Of a DNA stretch of 64,000 nt, positions 32,901-41,900 are shown one piece after another. Source of the DNA: Spirometra erinaceieuropaei (Eukaryota; Platyhelminthes; Cestoda; Diphyllobothriidea; Diphyllobothriidae); assembly GCA_902702965.1 (NCBI GenBank), contig CACRXP010000170.1, positions 175,152-239,151 of the forward strand. Reading direction: 5' to 3'. The translations under genes and the position numbers were made by a program. How positions within the stretch are numbered: position 1 is the first letter of the stretch; each line of letters begins with the position of its first letter. Below the pieces are notes generated by a model that worked only from the letters and a program-made list of their open reading frames with translations, was not told where the DNA came from and ran no database searches.

Positions 32901-35900
32901 AACCAATTTCGGTTCAGGGAGACTTTTCTACTCCCTGCGCCGTACTAGATTGGACATTTTAGAGGCATGCATAAACTCTGCCAATTTATCACCGTTTGTG
33001 CAGACAGACTGCTAATTCCACGTGGATGAGAGAGTTGGCTCCCGGATACGGATGTGTTTCCCCTGAAATATTACTATTTTAGGGTGACCTTGCTATCATA
33101 ATATTATGGTGTCGAGGCCACCTGTAAAAAGGGAACAGTGGCAAGACGGGATTTTTAGGATAGGAACAGATGTTGTTCTTTGTCACACAAAAAAGTGAAA
33201 AAGTGCATTTGAGCTACATGCTTGTCTTTATGTAGCAATTCGGACCTGTTGTAGCCCTACTCCCAGTGCCTGTCTCAACACTAGGCACCTCGCACGTGAG
33301 CACCAGGGCTGTCTGGCATTCGTGCACTCGATTCCCCAACCGGCCAATCAGGTTCAAGGCCGAGCCAGAAGTGTCCTGGCCTAGGACTGACGCATTCCCA
33401 GACACACTGGGGACGTCACCCACCGGCTGCAAACTCCTTCTCCAGTTATTCTGTACAGAATACATCATCCTTCCCACTGGCGTACGCTTTCTCTTCCCAT
33501 TAGGATCCGGGCCTGAAGGTCGTGGTAGCCAGGGTCTCACTCGCGGCCCAGCCTACAGTAGGTGATCTAACTCATGAAATGTCAACCGAAATTTCGAAAT
33601 GCATTTTCGATTCGAGAAGATTAATTAAGTAGGGTTGTAAAACTAGTCGGCCTACAACCTAATTCTATAATGATCCAGTTACCTCAGGGTGTCGGCATTC
33701 GAATGGACTTTCTTCTGGTTACATGCAAGAACTATAGTCTGCAAAAAAGGTTACTTAATTAGAATGCAATTTCCTCATTGATTTTCGATGCCCTCAAAAA
33801 TTCAATTATATTTCATGGAGAACATGCATTAAAATATTCATTATTTTGCTAATTCCGTAGTAAATCACGTCTTCCGATTTTATACTCGAAAGAAGAGTAT
33901 ACTTCGGTTTTAAAAACTTTTCTAATTCCCGAATAATTCTGAACCCGACCCGCTGTTAGACTTGCATTCAGGGTTTCAAAACTAAAAGTCGTATATTTTG
34001 GTGTACGGAAAACCATACATTTGTCTACGGCATTAAGAGGAGACCATATGGGGTTCATAAAATTAAGCAGTGGATTTGAGCAATATTGTTAACTTTACAA
34101 GCCACATTGGCAAATGCAGATACATGACGTTTTATAAACAGTCATTTCACGGTATTGAAAAGTCTCTTAATTAGGAAATTTTTTGAAATCGAATTATACT
34201 CTTGCTTCAAGTATAAAATTCAAAGAAGACGTAATTTCCTATCGAATAGATAAAAGAATGAATATGTTTATGCGTTTTTTTCATGAAATATAATTGAAGC
34301 TAACTTTTGAGGGCATCGAAAATCAATGAGAAAATTGCATGCTACCTAAGTAGCCATTTTTCGCAGAGTATAGTTCTTGCGTGCTGTCGGAAATAAGTTG
34401 ATTCAAAAGAAGATACCCTGAGGTAACTAGATCATTATAAAATTATGCTGTACGGTGATTAATTTTGCACCCAAATTCAATTAACCTTTTCGAAACGAGA
34501 ACGCATTTCGAAATTTCGACCGACATTTCATGAGTTAACCCACCTACTGTGTCTGCTATAATTTCCCATCGATGCGGTTCGTTTCCTATCAGGCAGCAAG
34601 AAACTTGCGTCAGTTGATCGCCCCGTTGAATGGAGTCTGCCGTATGGCGCCTAAATGTTTACTAACAGGCACATATTATTTGATGCCTTCATGCTTTCCG
34701 AGGGAAACCATCGTACTTTTGCACTGAACGTCGCCCATAGCGGGCCAGTTTGGCGGGAGATCGATGATTCCACAACTCTACCTGCCCCAGCTGAAGTAAA
34801 CAAACCCCAGTCACCTCTAATACGGCGCTGGTGGTAATAGGTGTTTTTAGAGGTGGGGCCGGGGAACGCACAGGCGACGAGGTCAAGCAGTTACATCCAA
34901 AAGAAAAGTTATTGGGAAGGTGCGGTTGTACTTTGAATGGTTGAGAAATAGTTGCGCTAACCCCAACATAACCCCTAATCCTAACCCTTAACCCTAACAG
35001 TATTGTATCCATCAGGTGGGGCTTCCAAATCACATCTTACCAGGGACCACGCCCCTAGTAGTTACAACCATCAGTAGCCACGTAAATGGCGTATTTTCGC
35101 TTGTTTTTTGGCTAAGTCCATGAGAATACGTCTGATGTAAGGTGTGCCATAAGTGATATGCAACAGTGGACAAAGACAAACCTCTAGCGGGAAAGACCGG
35201 CCGTCCAGAGTGTGCTCCGAACCCCTGTCATTCGCACCTCCCCAGTGAAAATGATAGCCATCAACAACGTAGTAGTTTTTTGCTTTGGCATTTAATGTTA
35301 CCTTCCATTTTCCCCGAGGAACGCGGACGAGCACTGTATGAGACAGAAAAATAAGGGATATTGAGTTATAGAGAAAGGTAGGTCGTTGGTTTTTAATTTC
35401 CCCAGAAATTAACTACGAACCTGGAGTAGATAAGCATATTCGAGGTCTATAGACGCAGGCCCAAATATTTATGTAGGAATATTTGGGATGATGTCCATCA
35501 GCCACAGCGGGTAACCGCGTAATATTCATTAACTACCGACAAGCAGTTAGTAGTATGGTGATAGAAGCGAACAGGCGAGTTCCAGGTGGCAGATCAGAAG
35601 ACGACGATGCGATTGCTGGAATAAGAAATTTATTGGCCTGCCGTTTCGGAATCTCTGGCTTATTTACAGTCATCAGCCAGGCATACTGCAACTCCCGCCT
35701 CCGATAGCTCCTGCAGGTAGTGGACTCGTCTTTGTCGGTAATAACATTCTGCACGTCTTCTTGTCATTTGCACGGTCTTTCATCATCTGGCTACAATACG
35801 AAACAGGCTCGTCCGTTTGTACCATAGAACTTAATTTAGGGCCCTTGCAAGTAGTTACGTAGGTGCCGCTCGTCATCCAGTATAGAAGACGAAGATGCGA

Positions 35901-38900
35901 TCGCTGGAACAAGGAATTTATTGGCCTGACGTTTCGGCTTCTCACTCGAACCCACTCTCAGAAACAGTAGCATATAAGGGCAATGGTGGTGCAAGAAGTG
36001 AAATATTTATAGCATGTGGCTGCCGTGGGACCATATGCGTACTCTAATTAACAGCTCTCGCAATCACCGCTGGGGTCGTAGTCGGTGCGACGCTGGCTTG
36101 TCAGTCCGCGTCCGAGTCATTAATGGTCATGATTTCGTCGTTCGTGTAAGATGGTGGTTTGACGATTGCTCGGCCAATTGGCTCACTGTCACTGTGATAA
36201 TTGCTCGCCCGTGCCCTCCCCACGTGACTGATTCCGCTGCCCAGGGAAAATCTCAGCACGGAATATGGTAGCGGGAGGTCATTGTGCTTGTTGATGGATT
36301 GCGGGTCTGAGAATCATGACTCGAGCAACTCGCGGCTCACGCGGTTGTCACCCCTTACGAGGATTTCGGTCTCTTGAAACTTGAAAATATGGGCGGGTCC
36401 CGTCGAATGAGCCGCCACCTGAGAGCTAGCGTCTCCCCGCCTCACTGCTGCTGCGATCTCGGCAATTCGCGTTCGGAGTAATCTCCCGGTTTCTCCGACA
36501 TAGTTGCTTTGTCCGCAGCTGCACCAGATCTGGTAAACGACTCCAGACGTTTCCTGCCGTGGCAGTAGGCCTTTCGGCCTCCTGACTTGGCTTCCGGCCT
36601 GTGTGCAACCCCAACTACAAGTGGGGTGAGAATACGACTGACGGCTTCCGAGACGCTCTTCACGTACGGAAGAGCCCGCCAAAATTTGGGGCCGGTTGGA
36701 CTTGGTCTCTGGTGTCCCTTTCGTATGCACTGGTTTACAAAGTTGCGCGGGTAACCATTGGCTCTCATTACCCGTCGAAGCTATTGTAATTCAGCAAGTT
36801 TGTCTCCCATTTCACTACAGTGCGTCTCAACGTGCCGGTATAGGGCCCTTACGCAAATGCGATTGTGATTGATCGGGTGGTTGCTACTGAAGTTTAATAC
36901 TTGCGTCGTATTTGCCGCTTTCCTGAACACTTCGGTTTTTAGGTCACCACAATCTTTGCGGCATACGAAGACATCCAGAAAGGCCAGCTGGTTGTTCTCT
37001 TTTTCCTCCATCGTAAATTGGATGTCCAGAAAGATGGCGTTGATATGTTCTTTGAATGTCAGCACCTGATCCCGTTCGATGACTACGAAGGTGTCACCCA
37101 CCTACCGAGCCCAGAATTTCGGTTTGTTGTGTCGGAAAACCAGAGATTCCAACCGTTGTAACACCGCCTCAGCTATGAGTCCCGAAATCGGCAAACCCAT
37201 TGGCTATCCCTTCACCTGCTCTTCGAAACGTCAGCCAGAAAAGTCCCCCGATCCGGTGAGCAATTCATTCTCCTCAGAACGTAAAGTACGTCTTGTGACA
37301 GAACTTCAGGAGCTGGATGATTTGGGCGTTACCGAGGCGATTCTCCGTTTCGTCGTATTTCTCTCGTAGGAGTAGATCGATAGTATCGACTTCCAGGTCC
37401 TGCGGAATAGAAGTAAAAAGGGACGTGACAGCAAAGAAAACCATGACATCGCTTGGCAGGAGACTTACTCCTTTAAGTTGACGAGCTGGCTTTGGTGTTA
37501 CAGTTGCAGGTCAGAAACTTGAGACGTTGGAACAGCCAGTTTGCCAGTCTGTAGGTTGGAGTGCCCTTTAGTGATTCGATAGGCCGGATAGAAGCGCCTT
37601 CTTTGTGTACTTTTGGGAGACCGTAGAATCGAACTAGGGCCGTTTCTTGCGCACTCGCCATGCGGCGTTCGATTGGCGATATTGCACCTGAGTTCTCAAT
37701 TGCCAAAATTGTCGTATTAACCTCGCGCGTCAGCGTTTTTATGGGGTTGAATTCGCATGGAACATAGGAATGACGATCCTCCAACATACGTTTGGCTTTC
37801 TGATTGTAGTCTGTCCTGTCCAACACGACCGTTGAACGCCCCTTGTCCGCAGGCACGATAATGAAGGCGCTGCCTGCCCTGAGTTCCTTAAGTTCATCGC
37901 GCTCGACCTTGGAAAGCACGTCGCGCGGCCTATGAGCCAGGAGGAGGGAGGACCCTTGGTGTCGAATGAGGGTCTTCGTTTCATCTGTCGCTCCCATCTG
38001 GCTGAGGATTGATTCCACTGTTGCGTCACGTGGGGAGGGCTCGGGCGAGCAACTATCCCAGTGACCGTGAGCCAATTTGCCGAGCAATCGTCACACCAGC
38101 ATCCAACACGAATAACGAAATCATCGCCGTTATTGACTCGGACGCGGACTGACAGGCCACCATCGCATCCATTACGATCCCAGCGGTGATTGCGGGAGCT
38201 GTTAATTAGAGTACGCGTGTGGTCCCACGGCAGCCACGTGCTATAAATACTTCACTCCTTGTGCAACCATTACCCTTATTTGCGAATGTCTCTGATGATG
38301 GGTTCGAGTGAGAATCCGAAACGTCAGGCCTATAAATTTCTTGTTCCAGCAATCGCATCTTAGTCTTCCGAGTTAGGAATATACTTTGGGTAAGGGGATA
38401 CCATACTAACATCAAGGTACTAGCCGAAAGTCCAGACACGCATATTTCGCAAATATTCTGCCGGTGCATAAGAGAGCTGCAAGGAGTTCGGCTCATCAGT
38501 GGATCTCCGAGCATTTCCCGCCTACCAGGAAGGAGACGGGGAATGCTGGGGAACCCATTGATGAGCCGAACCCCTCGCAGCTCTCTCATGGAACTGCAGC
38601 ATTTTGTAGGGTAGTGACCCCTGTCCTGTTACAAGTTTGGCTGTTCGCCGTTGGAGTTGCTAAGGCTTTTGACGGTCCAGGATCTCCATGCTTGGATATT
38701 AAACTCCAGATACGGCCGCATGAATGCTCAAAAGACTTTAGCGAAGCAGTCTTCATCAAAGGAAGAGAATGCCCGTTTGACGAGGCATAGGATGGATATC
38801 TACGACTTGGCTACCTTTAAGCAGTGCAGCGAAGGCCTCAGCGAGGTTGTGATCCACTCATCCAGGTCCTCCTGGGCGTCGAGTTCTTGCAGTCAGTCAG

Positions 38901-41900
38901 ACGGTAGACCTTGAGGTTAGGAGAACTGATTCCACCGATTCATAGGAAGTTACCCCTATTTACGTTAAACGGCAAAAGCCAGTCGTACGACCATCGTTCG
39001 AGGAAATCTGGGTTTGTCCGCAATCACGCTTCGTCAACTTCATTTTTTATGGTGCTCCAGATCTTAATATAATCATTGCGACATGACAATCAGTTCGTTT
39101 GCACAAATAGGATAAACGGTGTAGGGCCATGAAAGAAGCCTTGGGAGGCACCACTTTTAATGGCAACCTCTGCAAACTTCTGATCGCTGAAGTGGACAAC
39201 TTGATAGCGGCCGAGCAAAAAGCTTCGAATCCACATCAGAAGCTTACTTCGCATTCGGCTGAGTTTCTACAGAAGTGATGGTGAGGCACACTATCGAAGG
39301 CCTTCTTGAAGTCGATAGAGACCGCATGTACCATATATCCCTCTATCCATAACCCGAGCCCAGTATTCCAGACGGTAGGACAAGTTTGTCACACAGAACG
39401 TGTCAGTGAGTTGTACAGGCTGGAAACCGGAAATTAGATAATTTCGCTCAAGGAGCTGCATCAATGGTGGCTTGATTATTTTCTCCCTTATCTCGCAGCA
39501 AATGGGGGTGAGGCTGACGGGTCTGTAATTTTTCGCTGGGACCCGACCTCAGTCCTTATACAGCGGCGTAGTCCACGTTAAATTCCACTCATCCGACGTA
39601 CATCCAGTCTCAAGGGATGCATGGAAAAGCATAGAGAATTGTTTAGCCAACTCTCCAGCGAGTTCCATCGAAATCTTCGTCGTGATCTCATCGGAACCTG
39701 GTGATGTTGATTCCTTTTGCGAAATCAGCTCCATCAGAACCATACCCTCGGTGAACTGAACGATCTCAATGATTGTGGTCACTTCGAAGTCACTCGTGGG
39801 AGGGTTATATCCATCCTCCCTACTGAAAGCAGACCGAAAAAATTTGATAGATGATTGGCATTCGCTCTATATTCAGTGGAATTTTCACCTTCGGCAGTCC
39901 TTAGCAGTGGTATTGGGTCCTTGTTTCGCGTGCTCTGCCTTATGTAACTGTAGAATAATTTGGGGTTCTCCGCTACAAAGTTAAGCAGATCTTGTTCTGA
40001 TTTTCTTCTCATCCTGAAGATTAGGCCCTTGACTCGATTCTTTTGAATTTTGTACGCATTTATGGACGTTGGCCTCTTGTCAGTATGTGATTTCTTCCAC
40101 AGCTTTCGCTCTGTCTTGAAACCGGGCTCGGGCGAGGGAGGAGGAGAGAGTGTAGGTAGATGCTTCGCAAGTCTACCGGCACTATAAACCCCTGCGTAAG
40201 TCACCGTCCCTGCTCCCATTGCTGCTGCAACTGTGGGGCACACGGTGGACATCATCGAAACCGATGGTCGAACTGTCATGATGAGTCTGCGCATTACTTC
40301 TCGCAACCGCTGCCAGTCTTTAGCAAATGCGGAGTTCCACTCAATGCGTGCAATTTCACCCCTCATTTGTCCGAAATCCCCCGTGCCAAAGGTTTATTCA
40401 TGGGTTTCTCGGACATGGAAGAGAGCGAGTAATCCCATAGTAGAACGACGTGGTCACTTTTTCCTAGGGGGGTGGGTGGTAGGCACGACACCTCACTACT
40501 GCTGTCCTGTTATTTCGTAAGGACAAGATCACGGCAGTTGGCCTGTTCGCCTTCGCGTACTCTATTTGAAAACGTGACGTGTTGAGTGAGAAGTAACTTC
40601 AGTGTTTTGTTCACAAAACTACCATCAAGGGTCTGTTCTGAGCTATTTGCGTGGGCCGTTATAGTCACCCATGGTAAGGATATCCGGCCGTGTAGCAAAC
40701 TTTTGAGCTCCTCCAGTAGGAGAGCCTCGGCAATATGTTCCTTTCTTGGCGGTCGATAGACTGTCAGGAAATCAAAGCTCGGTGAGCCCGGAGTGCCAGA
40801 TTGCCTCGGAAGTACACGAATATTTGTCGGTTTTCTCTGATAGATATACTGCATGTTTCACGTAGGTGAGTACCCCTCCCTGACGCCCTTCCCTGTTCCT
40901 TCTAAACAGCTGGTAGCCAGGCAAGGCCAACTCACGGTCGTCCACGTGTTGGATCAACCAGGTTTCTGTTAGAGAGATTACGTCAGGGTATAAATAATGG
41001 GGGTATATGTTTAGCTCGTTGAACTTTGATAGCAAACTCCGCACGTTGATGTTCATAAATTTTTATTTCCTGTTGAGGAAAGATATGGTTGCACTTAATA
41101 TGTCTGCTGCACGGTTATTCGGACCGGACCTATCCAAAGGAAGAATGACGGACATCGCCAGACTTGGTTTTCGTATATAATTAGATGGTCCTCCCCTTCG
41201 CTGAGCCTCTTTCTTAGTTTCAGAACTAGTTGACGACGAGTAGTCCGGTTGAAAAAACCACTTAAGTTGGAGCCTTTAATCCTAAAACGTTTGAAAAGAA
41301 TGAGATTGGCTTGGTCGCTGCGGGCCAGCACAACTTTAAGGGGCATGGAGCGTGTTGACGCCGATGGATTTTCTGTCCGATTTATGCATAAAGATTTCGA
41401 GCTGCGTCGATTGACCTAGAATATGCTCATCTACTCAAATTTTACAGATAATTTCTGGGGAAGTTAAAAAGCAACAAGTTCTAAATTGGAGTATCTACCA
41501 GAAAGTAGACAAGAAATGCTGGGGGACCCACTGGCGAGCCAGACCCCTCGCAGCTGTGTCATGCAGCGGCAGAATATCGGCGGAACACGGGTGTACGGGC
41601 TTTTGGTTATTACTTGTGCTGTTAGTATGGTATCCCATTAACCAGAAGTTAGGTTGTAAAAACGAACTTCACTAGTACAGCCAGTCTCAGTAGCTAAATA
41701 GAAGAAAAATGTATAGCCCCATGTGGGTACAGTGAGAAGGCTCTGAACTCTCATCTATTGAGTTCAGTCGAGTTTAATTTCTCTACTAATCTAAATTTAA
41801 TAAATAGCTAGAAATCACTACACGTCAAGAATGAGAAAATGCCCTGAATGGTGACTGGAGTGCTTAAAAGGGCATCGGTATAGAGAAGGGCCCCACTTAA

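Larger units (their letters stand above)
35880..38365 (-). mobile_element. Penelope-like element PLE-2, near full length, inactive
   Basis: Flanked by inverted terminal copies: GAAGACGAAGATGCGATCGC at about 35885, and the reverse near 38340-38365. The coding part on the - strand runs from about 38090 to 36314 with RT and GIY-YIG domains. The hammerhead at 38284-38334 is intact; the one at 35925-35975 is decayed. It lies in CA-2 intron 2. Confidence 0.8.
38650..41346 (-). mobile_element. CR1-like non-LTR retrotransposon, degraded
   Basis: On the - strand, in order: an ORF1 C-terminal piece (41346-41095, PLKVVLARSDQANLIL); an apurinic endonuclease start (41056-40772, MNINVRSLLSKFNELNIYPH, VISLTETWL, REGRQGGVLTYVK); further endonuclease (40854-40510, FDFLTVYRPPRKEH, then CRDLVLTK); linker and RT lead-in (40366-39779, INAYKIQKNRVKGLIFRMRR, NPKLFYSYIRQ); RT (39782-39549, SPGSDEITTKISME); and after that a decayed palm with AKNYRPVSLT. 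The 3' end is lost or unclear near 38650. Frameshifts throughout show it is dead. It fills part of CA-2 intron 2. Confidence 0.8.
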
